Part shown: positions 1 to 8,303 of the stretch, piece by piece
Position numbering within the stretch: the stretch's first letter is position 1
Layout: every line of letters starts with the position of its first letter
Source: Candidatus Aquabacterium excrementipullorum
Lineage (GTDB): Bacteria > Pseudomonadota > Gammaproteobacteria > Burkholderiales > Burkholderiaceae_C
Direction: 5' to 3'
Length of the DNA stretch: 64,000 nucleotides
Assembly (NCBI GenBank): GCA_019112875.1
Contig: DXIO01000082.1
Coordinates: forward strand, 62,001 to 126,000
Position numbers and translations under genes: made by a program
The notes under the pieces: model-generated
Seen by the model: the letters and a program-made list of their open reading frames with translations, nothing else
Database searches by the model: none
What the model was told of the DNA's origin: nothing

Positions 1-671
1 GTCTCCTGGCGCGGATCGACCTCGCCGGTGACCTTGCCGCCGCGCAGCACGGTGCAGCGGTGGCACAGCGCGCGGATCTCATCGAGCTTGTGGCTGATGT
101 AGAGGATCGAGCAGCCCTTGTCGGCCAGTTGACGCAAGGTGACAAACAGCTTCTCGACCGCCTGGGGCGTGAGCACCGAGGTCGGCTCATCGAGGATCAG
201 CACCTGCGGGTTCGTCATCAAGGCACGGACGATCTCGATGCGCTGGCGCTCGCCCACGGTCAGCGAATGCACGTGGCGCTGCGGATCGACCTCCAGTCCG
301 TATTCGCCCGAGACCTGCTTGATGCGCTCGGTGACCTCGGCCAGGCTGAGCGATTTATCAAGGCCCAGCCACACGTTCTCAGCCGCCGTGAGGGTGTCGA
401 ACAGCGAGAAGTGCTGAAACACCATGCTGATGCCCAGCGCACGCGCCTCCTGCGGCGACTTGATGTGAACGCGTGTACCGTTGAACAGGATCTCGCCGGC
501 GTCGGGCTTGACGGCGCCGAAGATGATCTTCATCAGCGTGGACTTGCCGGCGCCGTTCTCGCCCAGCACGGCGTGGATCTCGCCGGGTGCGACCTTGAGG
601 CTGACATCGTCGTTGGCTCTGACCGCCGGGTACTGCTTGGTGATGTGTTGGAGTTCGAGCCGCCAGGTCAT
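1..671 (-). CDS. Nucleoside/simple-sugar-type ABC transporter ATP-binding protein, partial (C-terminus outside window)
   Basis: This ORF is absent from the track because it runs off the left edge. Reading the reverse complement from ATG at 671 gives MTWRLELQHITKQYPAVRAND, Walker A GENGAGKST, a Q-loop (MVFQH), the signature LTVGERQR and Walker B VLILDEPTS followed by the H-loop (ISHK). LTVGERQR in place of LSGGQ is typical of the two-domain ATPases that work with BmpA-type nucleoside or sugar permeases. Only the first nucleotide-binding domain (about 223 residues) is visible. It lies 73 bp downstream of guaD on the same strand, so uptake of purine nucleosides is a reasonable inference. The substrate cannot be read from sequence. 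Confidence 0.9.
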   Translation of the reverse strand, partial: MTWRLELQHITKQYPAVRANDDVSLKVAPGEIHAVLGENGAGKSTLMKIIFGAVKPDAGEILFNGTRVHIKSPQEARALGISMVFQHFSLFDTLTAAENVWLGLDKSLSLAEVTERIKQVSGEYGLEVDPQRHVHSLTVGERQRIEIVRALMTNPQVLILDEPTSVLTPQAVEKLFVTLRQLADKGCSILYISHKLDEIRALCHRCTVLRGGKVTGEVDPRQE

Positions 672-744
672 GGTGTTGCGTTGATCATTCGGTGCGCTGG
701 ATCAGGGAACTGCGGGCCCCACGATACGACAAGCGATGCGGCCG

Positions 745-2106
745 TCAAGGGCGGACAAATCGGGGTTGCCCTGCCACCACGGTGGCCGCGAGGTTGCGCT
801 CATCGCCCAGGGTGATCCAGGCAAAGAGTCTCTCGTGCAAATCCCGGGCCAGCCCGTCGCGATGCAGGGCCACGGGGCCCACGGCGGTGTCCCAAATGGC
901 CAGATCGGCCATCAGGCCGGGCTCCACGCGGCCGATCTCGTCGTGCAGCCCCAGGTGCTGCGCCGCGCCGGCCGTGGCCGAGTGCAGCGCCTTCCAGGCG
1001 CTCAGGCGCACGCCCTGCATTGCCTGGATCTTGTAGGCATCGGCCATGTTGCGCAGCATGGACAGGCTGGTGCCGCCGCCCACGTCGCTGGCCAGGCTCA
1101 CGTTCACGCCCGATTGCTCGGCCAGGCGCCAATCGAACAGGCCGCTGCCCAGGAACAGGTTAGATGACGGGCTGTGGGCGATCTGGGCGCCGTGGTCGCG
1201 CAGCACGGCGCGGTCGTTGTCGTCCAGCCAGATGCCGTGGGCCAGCACGGCGCGCGGGCCGATCAGGCCGTCTCGGTCGTACACGTCGAGGTAGCTGCGG
1301 GCATCGGGGAAGAGCTCGGCCACCCAGCGCACTTCGTCGCGGTTCTCGGCCACGTGCGTCTGCATGTAGACGCCATGGTGGTGTTGCACCAGCTGGCCGG
1401 CCATGACGAGCTGCTCGGGCGTGCTGGTGGGCGCGAAGCGCACGGTGACGGCGTAGCTTTGCCGATCCTTGCCGTGCCAGCGCTGGATCAGATCGACGCA
1501 ATCGCGCTCGGCCTGGGCCACGTCGTCGCGCAGGCCGTCGGGGGCGTGGCGATCCATCAGCACCTTGCCGGTGACCAGGCGCATGCGGGCCTCGGAGCCC
1601 CGGCGGAACAGGGCCTCGGCGCTGGTCTTGTGCACGGTGGCGAAGATCACGGCGCTGGTGGTGCCGTGGGCCCACAGGGCCTCCAGGAAGCGCTCCGCGC
1701 CTTCGTCGGCCACGGAATCGTCCACATAGCGGCGCTCGGCCGGGAAGGTGTAGGTGTTGAGCCAGTCCAGCAGCTCGGTGCCGTAGCTGGCGATCACGTC
1801 CAGCTGCGGGCAGTGCACGTGGGTGTCGATGAAGCCGGACATGATCAGCCGGCCGCGGTGGTCGAGCTGCTCGGCGATCTGCCAGTCAGGGCTCAACGCC
1901 TCGCTGGCGGGCTGCACGGCGGCGATGCGCTCGCCTTCGATCAGCACCAGGTGGTCAGGCCGGAAACGCACGCCGGGCGATTCGCCGGGCGGGTTGAAAC
2001 CGGGGTCGGCCGTGAAATCCAGGACATCGCCCCGCAGCACGCGGCGGGGGGCGTTGGGCGCGGCGGCGGAAGCGGCGCTCGGGGCGGCGGAAGACGGCTG
2101 GGGCAT
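745..2106 (-). CDS. guaD: Guanine deaminase (amidohydrolase superfamily)
   Basis: Converts guanine to xanthine plus ammonia in the cytoplasm, feeding xanthine dehydrogenase. The 453-residue protein carries the metal-binding HVHCPQLD motif followed by SYGTELLDWLNTYTFPAE, a hallmark of guanine deaminases. Further metal or substrate residues sit in QTHVAEN, LAHGIWL and SDVGGG. The track ORF starts 38 codons earlier, but that extension would run into the LysR gene upstream. MPQPSS at 2106 leaves a 25 bp gap to the LysR stop. Order LysR-guaD-ABC ATPase on one strand suggests one transcript. An Ala/Ser/Pro-rich N-terminal tail of about 20 residues precedes the fold and is probably dispensable. Confidence 0.93.
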   Translation of the reverse strand: MPQPSSAAPSAASAAAPNAPRRVLRGDVLDFTADPGFNPPGESPGVRFRPDHLVLIEGERIAAVQPASEALSPDWQIAEQLDHRGRLIMSGFIDTHVHCPQLDVIASYGTELLDWLNTYTFPAERRYVDDSVADEGAERFLEALWAHGTTSAVIFATVHKTSAEALFRRGSEARMRLVTGKVLMDRHAPDGLRDDVAQAERDCVDLIQRWHGKDRQSYAVTVRFAPTSTPEQLVMAGQLVQHHHGVYMQTHVAENRDEVRWVAELFPDARSYLDVYDRDGLIGPRAVLAHGIWLDDNDRAVLRDHGAQIAHSPSSNLFLGSGLFDWRLAEQSGVNVSLASDVGGGTSLSMLRNMADAYKIQAMQGVRLSAWKALHSATAGAAQHLGLHDEIGRVEPGLMADLAIWDTAVGPVALHRDGLARDLHERLFAWITLGDERNLAATVVAGQPRFVRP

Positions 2107-2131
2107 ACGACGGGCGCGATTGTAGGGGTCT

Positions 2132-3136
2132 TCAAGGGGACCGGACCACCGGCAACGTCTCGGCGCGCCAGGGTGGGCGAACGTGCTGCAGATTGCGTAC
2201 CACCTCGCGCACTTGTTCACGCAGCCAGCGGCTGGCGGCGGAATGGTGCGTCAGGTCGTGCCAGAGCTGATAGTAGTTCATGGTAGGAAAGCTCACCGGG
2301 CACCGGATGATCTTCACCTGGAGCTGCTGGGCATAGCGCTCGCAGAAGCGCCGGCCGGTGGTGAGCACCAGCAGCGAGCCGGCCACCATGTAGGGCAGCT
2401 GCGCGAAATGCGGGTTGCGCACGACCACGTTGCGGCGCAGGCCCTGCATGGACAGGTGCTCGTCGATGATGCCGATGCCGCCTGGGTGCAGTGCCGGGGG
2501 CGACACGTGCTCGGCCGCCAGGTACTGCTCCACCGACCACGCGCGCTTGCCGTCACGCGGCAGGCGGGCCGCCGGGTGGTCTTCGGACACCATGCAGACC
2601 ACCTCGTCGCTCAGCAGGCGGCCCAGGTGCAGTTCATCCGACGGCTCCAGCCAGTTGCCGATGACCAGATCGACCTCGCCGCGCGCCAGGCTGCGGCGGT
2701 AGTCCAGATCCACCGACAAGGGCACGAATTCGATGCGCAGATTGGGGGCCAGCCGCTTGAGGTGCAGCGTGAGTTCTGGCAGAAAGAAGGGATCCAGGTA
2801 ATCGGTGGCCGCGATGCGGAAAGTGAGCGCCGTGGTCGACAGGTCGAAATCCCGCACGCTGTTCTTGTGGCCGAACATGGCCTGGGCGTTGTGCAGGATG
2901 ATCGAGGCGGGTTCAAGCAGGCTCAGGGCCACGTCGGTGGGCGCCATGGTCTGGCCGCAGCGCACCAGGAGTGGATCGCCGGTGATGTCACGCAGGCGCT
3001 TGAGTTGCGCGCTGACGGCGGGTTGGCTGGACTGCAGGCGGATGGCCGCCCGGGACACACTGCATTCGGTGATCACGGTGTGCAGGACACGGATGAGAGA
3101 AATGTCGATCTTGTCGAATACCGCTTGCTTGGTCAT
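2132..3136 (-). CDS. LysR-family transcriptional regulator
   Basis: A 334-residue LysR-type regulator. The N-terminal winged helix-turn-helix spans about residues 10-70 (SVSRAAIRLQSSQPAVSAQLKRL), followed by a periplasmic-binding-protein-like effector domain. Start ATG 3136 is preferred over the upstream ATG at 3157 because AGGGGG lies about 7 nt upstream of it. It is divergent from xdhA and just upstream of guaD, so control of guanine/xanthine catabolism with a purine as co-inducer is likely but inferred. A dyad CTGATA-N5-TATCAG lies 10 bp upstream of its start codon. Confidence 0.88.
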   Translation of the reverse strand: MTKQAVFDKIDISLIRVLHTVITECSVSRAAIRLQSSQPAVSAQLKRLRDITGDPLLVRCGQTMAPTDVALSLLEPASIILHNAQAMFGHKNSVRDFDLSTTALTFRIAATDYLDPFFLPELTLHLKRLAPNLRIEFVPLSVDLDYRRSLARGEVDLVIGNWLEPSDELHLGRLLSDEVVCMVSEDHPAARLPRDGKRAWSVEQYLAAEHVSPPALHPGGIGIIDEHLSMQGLRRNVVVRNPHFAQLPYMVAGSLLVLTTGRRFCERYAQQLQVKIIRCPVSFPTMNYYQLWHDLTHHSAASRWLREQVREVVRNLQHVRPPWRAETLPVVRSP

Positions 3137-3145
3137 ATGATCCCC

Positions 3146-3162
3146 CTGATACAACATATCAG
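3146..3162. promoter_or_regulatory. Candidate LysR operator between the lysR gene and xdhA
   Basis: Perfect interrupted inverted repeat CTGATA-CAACA-TATCAG in the divergent intergenic region. Its size and spacing suit a LysR-type recognition site, though it is not a strict T-N11-A. Position directly before the regulator's own start codon suggests autoregulation. No binding data can be inferred. Confidence 0.4.
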
Positions 3163-3177
3163 GCTGATGCTATACCG

Positions 3178-3248
3178 AAGCACCCAGGGGGCGATACCCT
3201 CCAAAGGGTGAAGCACCGCGCCCTGAACCGGCCTTTGCTGGAATGACG
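3178..3248. repeat. Candidate intergenic repeat mosaic upstream of xdhA
   Basis: Two repeat-like pieces lie side by side. The first, around 3178-3216, holds CACCC/GGGTG stems (ACCCTCCAAAGGGT). The second, 3228-3248, reads CCGGCCTTTGCTGGAATGACG. That closely matches the widespread proteobacterial intergenic element whose antisense translation reads VIPAKAG, as in the overlapping antisense ORF. The assignment is from memory of such elements. The Shine-Dalgarno GGAG of xdhA starts a few bases after it. Confidence 0.4.
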
Positions 3249-3265
3249 TTTGCTGGAGTTTCGCC

Positions 3266-4891
3266 ATGAGCGCCCCCACTCCCCTGCCCCCCACCGACAT
3301 CCCTGCCCGCCCCGTGCGCTTCATGCACCAGGGTGAACTGAAATCCGTCAACCATTTGCCGCCCACCACCACGGTGCTGCAATGGCTGCGCGAGCACGCC
3401 CACTGCACCGGCACCAAGGAAGGCTGCGCCGAAGGCGACTGTGGTGCCTGCACCGTGGTGCTGGGCCAGGCCGATGCCAGCGCACCCGGTGGCGTCGCCC
3501 TGAAGAGCGTCAACGCCTGCATCCAGTTCCTGCCCACGCTGGATGGCCAGGCGCTGTTCACCGTGGAAGACGTGGCGGCCACCAACGGGGGCCAGGCGCA
3601 CCCCTGCCAGCAGGCCTTGGTGGACTGCCATGGCTCGCAATGCGGCTTCTGCACGCCGGGCTTCGTGATGTCGCTGTGGAACCTGTACCAGCACCACGAC
3701 CATGCCGTCTCGCGCGAGGATGCGGCCGATGCGCTCAGCGGCAACCTGTGCCGCTGCACTGGCTACCGCCCCATCCTGGACGCGGCCGAGCAGATGTACA
3801 AACTGCCCCGCGTGGCGCCGGACCTGGCGCCCGTGGCCGAGGCCTTGCGGCGGCTGCAGACCGAGGACGCGGGCACCTTTATTTACGAGGCGCGCGACGC
3901 GGCTGATCCTTCGCGCACCGTGCGCTTCATCGCGCCGCGCACGCTGGACGAACTGGCGCGTTGGCGCGCCACCCTGCCCGAAGCCCGTCTGCTGGCCGGG
4001 GCCACCGACATCGGACTGTGGGTGACCAAGCAGTTCCGCGCCCTGGGCGACATCATCTACCTGGGCCGAGTGGATGAACTGAAATCGATCAAGCCGTGGG
4101 GGCCGGCTGAGGAAGCACCGGGCCGCCCCAAGCTTCCTCACCCCCCTCGGGGGGCGGCGGCACAGCCGCCGGGGGGCACCATTGAATCGCCCGAAGGCCT
4201 GGAGATCAACGCCGGCGCCTCGCTGGAAGAAGCCTGGGGCCTGCTTGCCAAGCATGTGCCCGCCCTGCGCGAGATCTGGTTGCGCTTCGCCTCGCCGCCC
4301 GTGCGCCATGCCGGCACGCTGGGCGGCAACATCGCCAACGGCTCGCCCATCGGCGACAGCGCCCCCGTGCTGCTGGCCATGGGCGCCGAGATCGTGCTGC
4401 GCCATGGCGAGGCCACGCGCACCCTGCACTTGTCCGAGTTCTACCTGGACTACATGAAGAACGCTATGCAACCCGGCGAATTCGTGCAGGCGCTGCGCGT
4501 GCCGCTGCCCGCCGCCGACTCCGCCTTGCGCGCCTACAAGATCAGCAAGCGCCGCGACAGCGACATCTCCGCCGTGTGCGCAGGCCTGTGGCTGCGCCTG
4601 GACGGCGACACCATCGCCGAGGCGCGCCTGGCCTTCGGCGGCATGGCCGCCACCGCGCGCCGTGCCGCGCAGGCCGAAGCCGCCCTGATCGGCCAGCCCT
4701 GGACGGAGGCCACGATGCGCGCCGCCCAGGCCGCGCTGGCCCAGGATTTCACCCCCTTGAGTGACATGCGCGCCACGGCGGCGTATCGTCAGCGTGTGGC
4801 GGCCAACCTGCTGGAACGCTGGTGGCTCGAAACCCGCCCGGCATCGCCTTTGAAGGCCGATGTCATCCAGGTCTGGCCGGCCACGGTCTGA
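3266..4891 (+). CDS. xdhA: Xanthine dehydrogenase small subunit (2Fe-2S and FAD)
   Basis: Electron-transfer subunit that passes electrons from the molybdopterin subunit through two [2Fe-2S] clusters to FAD and NAD+. Cluster 1 ligands lie in GCAEGDCGACTVVL (about residues 53-66). The second cluster is in CGFCTPGF and CRCTGY. The FAD domain (about 210-400) shows LAGATDIGLWVTKQ and HAGTLGGNIANGSPIGDSAP. At 541 residues it is longer than usual. Residues about 281-304 (reading PGRPKLPHPPRGAAAQPPGG) are encoded by an in-frame palindromic repeat and split the FAD domain just before LEINAGASLEEAW. GGAG lies upstream of ATG 3266. xdhB follows after 26 bp. Confidence 0.95.
   Translation: MSAPTPLPPTDIPARPVRFMHQGELKSVNHLPPTTTVLQWLREHAHCTGTKEGCAEGDCGACTVVLGQADASAPGGVALKSVNACIQFLPTLDGQALFTVEDVAATNGGQAHPCQQALVDCHGSQCGFCTPGFVMSLWNLYQHHDHAVSREDAADALSGNLCRCTGYRPILDAAEQMYKLPRVAPDLAPVAEALRRLQTEDAGTFIYEARDAADPSRTVRFIAPRTLDELARWRATLPEARLLAGATDIGLWVTKQFRALGDIIYLGRVDELKSIKPWGPAEEAPGRPKLPHPPRGAAAQPPGGTIESPEGLEINAGASLEEAWGLLAKHVPALREIWLRFASPPVRHAGTLGGNIANGSPIGDSAPVLLAMGAEIVLRHGEATRTLHLSEFYLDYMKNAMQPGEFVQALRVPLPAADSALRAYKISKRRDSDISAVCAGLWLRLDGDTIAEARLAFGGMAATARRAAQAEAALIGQPWTEATMRAAQAALAQDFTPLSDMRATAAYRQRVAANLLERWWLETRPASPLKADVIQVWPATV
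4108..4176. repeat. Composite palindromic (REP-like) element inside xdhA
   Basis: Three stacked inverted repeats in 69 bp: TGAGGAAGC/GCTTCCTCA (4108-4116 and 4132-4140), CCCCCC-TC-GGGGGG (4141-4154), and GGCGGC/GCCGCC around 4156-4170. The final GGGGGG (4171-4176) can also pair with the first CCCCCC. The element stays in frame and adds a Pro/Gly/Ala-rich segment to the protein. Composition and symmetry differ sharply from the flanking codons. Confidence 0.75.
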
Positions 4892-4917
4892 GCGTCCGAA
4901 CGCAAGAGGTACCCCCC

Positions 4918-7260
4918 ATGAACCAGACCGTCGAACCCTTTCTGAAGCAGGCCGCCAGCGCCGCCGGCCAGAGCAAGCCGCACGAATCCGCGCACCTGCA
5001 TGTCACCGGCAGCGCACCCTACACCGACGACATCCTCGAGCTGGCCGGCACGCTGCACTGCGCGCTGGGCCTGTCGCCCGTGGCCCATGGCCAGTTGCTC
5101 GGCATCGACCTGGACACCGTCAAGGCCATGCCCGGCGTGGTCGCCGTGATCACCGCCGCCGACATCCCCGGGCGCAACGATTGCGGCGCGATCATGCACG
5201 ACGACCCCATCCTGGCCGACGGCGAGCTGATGTACCTGGGCCAGCCCGTGTTCGCCGTGCTGTCCGCTGACCGCGAGGCCGCCCGCCGTGCCGCCGCGCG
5301 CGCTTCCAAGGTGATCAAGTTCAAGGAACTGCCCGCGCTGCTGACGCCCGAGCAAGGCCACGCCGCCCAGGACTACGTGGTGCCGCCCATGCACATGGTG
5401 CGCGGCGATGCCGCCACCGCGCTGGCCAAGGCACCGCACCGCCTGGACGTGCACGTGGACCTCGGTGGACAGGAGCAGTTCTACCTGGAAGGCCAGATCT
5501 CCTACGCCGTGCCGCGCGAGAACGACGGCATGCTGGTGTATTGCTCCACCCAGCACCCCAGCGAGATGCAGCACCACGTGGCCGTGGCCCTGGGCCTGCA
5601 TTCGCACCACGTGCAGATCGAATGCCGGCGCATGGGCGGCGGCTTTGGCGGCAAGGAATCGCAATCGGCTGTGTTCGCCTGCATCGCGGCGGTGGCGGCG
5701 CGCAAGCTCAAGCGCCCCGTGAAGCTGCGCCCTGACCGTGACGACGACTTCATGATCACTGGCCGGCGCCACTGCTTCTATCACGACATGGCCCTCGGCT
5801 ATGACGACGAAGGCCGCGTGCTGGGCACCGAGGTGAGCATGGTCTCGCGCTCCGGCTGCTCGGCGGATCTGTCCGCCCCCGTGATGGGCCGCGCGCTGTG
5901 CCATTTCGACAATGCCTACTGGCTGCCGCACGTGAGCATGCACGGCTACTGCGCGCGCACGCACACGCAGAGCAACACGGCCTTTCGCGGCTTCGGCGGC
6001 CCGCAAGGCGCGTTCGCCATCGAGTACGCGCTGGATTCGATCGCACGCCAATTGGGCAAGGACGCGCTGGATGTGCGCCTGGCCAACCTCTACGGCGTCG
6101 GCACCAACAACGTCACGCCCTACGGCCAGGTGGTCGAGGACAACGTGTTGCAGCCGCTGCTGGGCGAACTGATCGCCAGCAGCGACTACCGCGCGCGCCG
6201 CTCCAGCATCGAGGCGTTCAACGCCACCAGCCCCGTGCTCAAGAAGGGCCTGGCGCTCACGCCGTTGAAGTTCGGCATCTCCTTCAACGTGGTGCACCTG
6301 AACCAGGCGGGCGCACTGGTGCACGTGTACACCGACGGCAGCGTGCTGGTGAACCACGGTGGCACCGAAATGGGGCAAGGCCTGAACACCAAGGTGGCGC
6401 AGATGGTGGCGCACACGCTGGGTTTGAGCCTGGGCCGCGTGCGCGTGACGGCCACCGACACGCACAAGGTGGTCAACACCTCGGCCACGGCCGCGTCCAC
6501 CGGCACCGACCTGAATGGCAAGGCCGCGCAGGATGCCGCGCTGACCATCCGCAAGCGCCTCACACAGTTCCTGGCCGACAAACACCAGGTGCCGGCCGAG
6601 AGCATCCACTTCGCCAACGACCATGTCGAGGTGGCCGGCAGCCCGTTGCCCTTCGATGGCGTGGTGATGGAGGCTTACATGGCCCGGGTACAGTTGTGGT
6701 CCGATGGCTTCTATGCCACGCCCAAACTGCACTGGGACCGCGAGACCATGCAGGGCCACCCCTTCTACTACTTCGCCTACGGCGCGGCCTGCAGCGAGGT
6801 GCTGCTGGACACGCTCACCGGCGAATGGAAGCTGCTGCGTGCCGACGTGCTGCACGACGTCGGCCAATCGATCAACCCCGCGCTGGACATCGGCCAGGTC
6901 GAGGGCGCCTTCATCCAGGGCATGGGCTGGCTGACGACCGAAGAGCTGTACTGGCATCCCAAGAGCGGCAAGCTGCTCACGCATGCGCCCTCCACCTACA
7001 AGATCCCGACAGCGAGCGACTGCCCCGAGGACTTCCGCGTCAAGCTGTTCGACAACCGCAATGTGGAGGATACGGTCTACCGGTCCAAGGCCGTGGGCGA
7101 GCCGCCCTTGCTGCTGCCCTTCTCGGTGTTCTTCGCGTTGCGCGATGCGGTGTCGAGCGTGGGGGGGCACAAGGTGAATCCGCCGCTGCGGGCACCGGCC
7201 ACCTCCGAAGCTTTGCTGGATGCGATCGATGCGGTGAAGGCGGCGCAGGCGGGTACTTGA
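4918..7260 (+). CDS. xdhB: Xanthine dehydrogenase large molybdopterin-binding subunit
   Basis: Catalytic subunit that hydroxylates hypoxanthine or xanthine to urate at the molybdenum centre. Cofactor motifs include GGGFGGKE, FRGFGGPQG and GGTEMGQGLNTK. The catalytic glutamate sits in KAVGEPPLLL near the C-terminus. The track ORF begins 32 codons early, inside xdhA. ATG 4918 (MNQTVEPFLKQ) follows AAGAGG and gives the usual bacterial XdhB length of 780 residues. It is the middle gene of xdhABC and ends 68 bp before xdhC. Confidence 0.95.
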   Translation: MNQTVEPFLKQAASAAGQSKPHESAHLHVTGSAPYTDDILELAGTLHCALGLSPVAHGQLLGIDLDTVKAMPGVVAVITAADIPGRNDCGAIMHDDPILADGELMYLGQPVFAVLSADREAARRAAARASKVIKFKELPALLTPEQGHAAQDYVVPPMHMVRGDAATALAKAPHRLDVHVDLGGQEQFYLEGQISYAVPRENDGMLVYCSTQHPSEMQHHVAVALGLHSHHVQIECRRMGGGFGGKESQSAVFACIAAVAARKLKRPVKLRPDRDDDFMITGRRHCFYHDMALGYDDEGRVLGTEVSMVSRSGCSADLSAPVMGRALCHFDNAYWLPHVSMHGYCARTHTQSNTAFRGFGGPQGAFAIEYALDSIARQLGKDALDVRLANLYGVGTNNVTPYGQVVEDNVLQPLLGELIASSDYRARRSSIEAFNATSPVLKKGLALTPLKFGISFNVVHLNQAGALVHVYTDGSVLVNHGGTEMGQGLNTKVAQMVAHTLGLSLGRVRVTATDTHKVVNTSATAASTGTDLNGKAAQDAALTIRKRLTQFLADKHQVPAESIHFANDHVEVAGSPLPFDGVVMEAYMARVQLWSDGFYATPKLHWDRETMQGHPFYYFAYGAACSEVLLDTLTGEWKLLRADVLHDVGQSINPALDIGQVEGAFIQGMGWLTTEELYWHPKSGKLLTHAPSTYKIPTASDCPEDFRVKLFDNRNVEDTVYRSKAVGEPPLLLPFSVFFALRDAVSSVGGHKVNPPLRAPATSEALLDAIDAVKAAQAGT

Positions 7261-7328
7261 GCGTATGTTGCCCAGGCATGCCAGCAGCATGAGCAACACG
7301 ACGCATCGGACGCCATGACAAGCACACC

Positions 7329-8303
7329 ATGAACGCCCTGAGCAACACCGCCCTGCACCAGGCCGCGCGCCAGTGGCTGGCCGATGGCGTACCTGCGCTC
7401 GTGGTGCAAGTGCGCGAGGTGCGGGGCTCTACGCCGCGCGAAGCCGATGCGCGCATGCTGGTGTGTCTGGATGAAGCGCAAGGCACCATCGGTGGTGGCC
7501 ACCTCGAGTGGCAGGCCATCGCCATGGCACGCCAAGCCTTGCGTGAACATGTTCAGGGCTTGACCACTGCGGAGCAAGACAGAAAGCTCGCCGCCTGGAC
7601 ACACACCTTCGCACTCGGCCCCACCCTTGGCCAATGCTGCGGTGGTGTCGTCGTCCTGGCCTTCGAGCCGCTGGATGCCACGGTGCTGGCCGACTGGCCC
7701 ATGATGGCCCCGCGCTTCCGGCTCGATTTGCATGGCGCCGGCCACGTCGGCCAGGCCATCGTCAAGCTGTTGGGCGACATTGACTGCGAGGTGCGCTGGA
7801 TTGACCAGCGTCTGGACGACTCACCGCAGGCTCTGCCCGGGGACGAAGCCACGCTCGGCCTGCCCATGGGGCACGAACTGGCTGCTTTGCCACCGCACAT
7901 TCATTGCATTCCCACCGAGGATGCCGCTGCCGAAGTGGCCTACGCGCCGCCAGCCAGCCTGCATCTGGTGCTCACGCACCGCCATGATCTGGACCTGGCC
8001 ATCGTCGATGCGCTGCTGCGCCGCGAGGATGTTCGCCAGGGCCGCGCCTGGGTGGGCCTGATCGGCTCGCGCACCAAGCGCGCCGCCTTCGAGCACCGCC
8101 TGCAGGCACGCGGCCACGCGCCCGAACTGATCGCCCGCATCGCCTGCCCCATCGGCCTGCCGGGCATCGTCGGCAAGGAACCGGTCGTGATCGCCGTGTC
8201 CGTGGTCGGCCAGCTGCTGCAACTGATGCCGCCGCCTGCCGAGCAGTCTTCCATTTCTCGCACGGCAAACACCGCTGCCGCCACAAGCACCTCTCCCGCA
8301 TGA
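7329..8303 (+). CDS. xdhC: Xanthine dehydrogenase accessory protein XdhC
   Basis: Chaperone that binds the molybdenum cofactor, promotes its sulfuration and inserts it into XdhB. It is not part of the final enzyme. The 324-residue protein has the N-terminal XdhC/CoxI domain with TPREADARMLV and the conserved LGQCCGG, plus a C-terminal Rossmann-like domain (DLHGAGHVGQAIVKLL and GLIGSRTKRAAFEHRL). Its stop overlaps the next start (ATGA at 8300), so it is translationally coupled to the 8-oxoguanine deaminase gene. Confidence 0.94.
   Translation: MNALSNTALHQAARQWLADGVPALVVQVREVRGSTPREADARMLVCLDEAQGTIGGGHLEWQAIAMARQALREHVQGLTTAEQDRKLAAWTHTFALGPTLGQCCGGVVVLAFEPLDATVLADWPMMAPRFRLDLHGAGHVGQAIVKLLGDIDCEVRWIDQRLDDSPQALPGDEATLGLPMGHELAALPPHIHCIPTEDAAAEVAYAPPASLHLVLTHRHDLDLAIVDALLRREDVRQGRAWVGLIGSRTKRAAFEHRLQARGHAPELIARIACPIGLPGIVGKEPVVIAVSVVGQLLQLMPPPAEQSSISRTANTAAATSTSPA

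Noticed and set aside
1174-2286. 370-codon plus-strand ORF opposite guaD
   Set aside because: Shadow of guaD, with no recognisable domain and Val/Gly/His-rich composition.
3266-4891. xdhA considered as a disrupted pseudogene because of the palindromic insertion
   Set aside because: The reading frame is preserved and both iron-sulfur clusters and the FAD motifs are intact.
4789-7299. 836-codon antisense ORF opposite xdhB
   Set aside because: It is His/Val/Gly-rich with no domain pattern and mirrors the GC-biased codons of xdhB, which has complete cofactor motifs.
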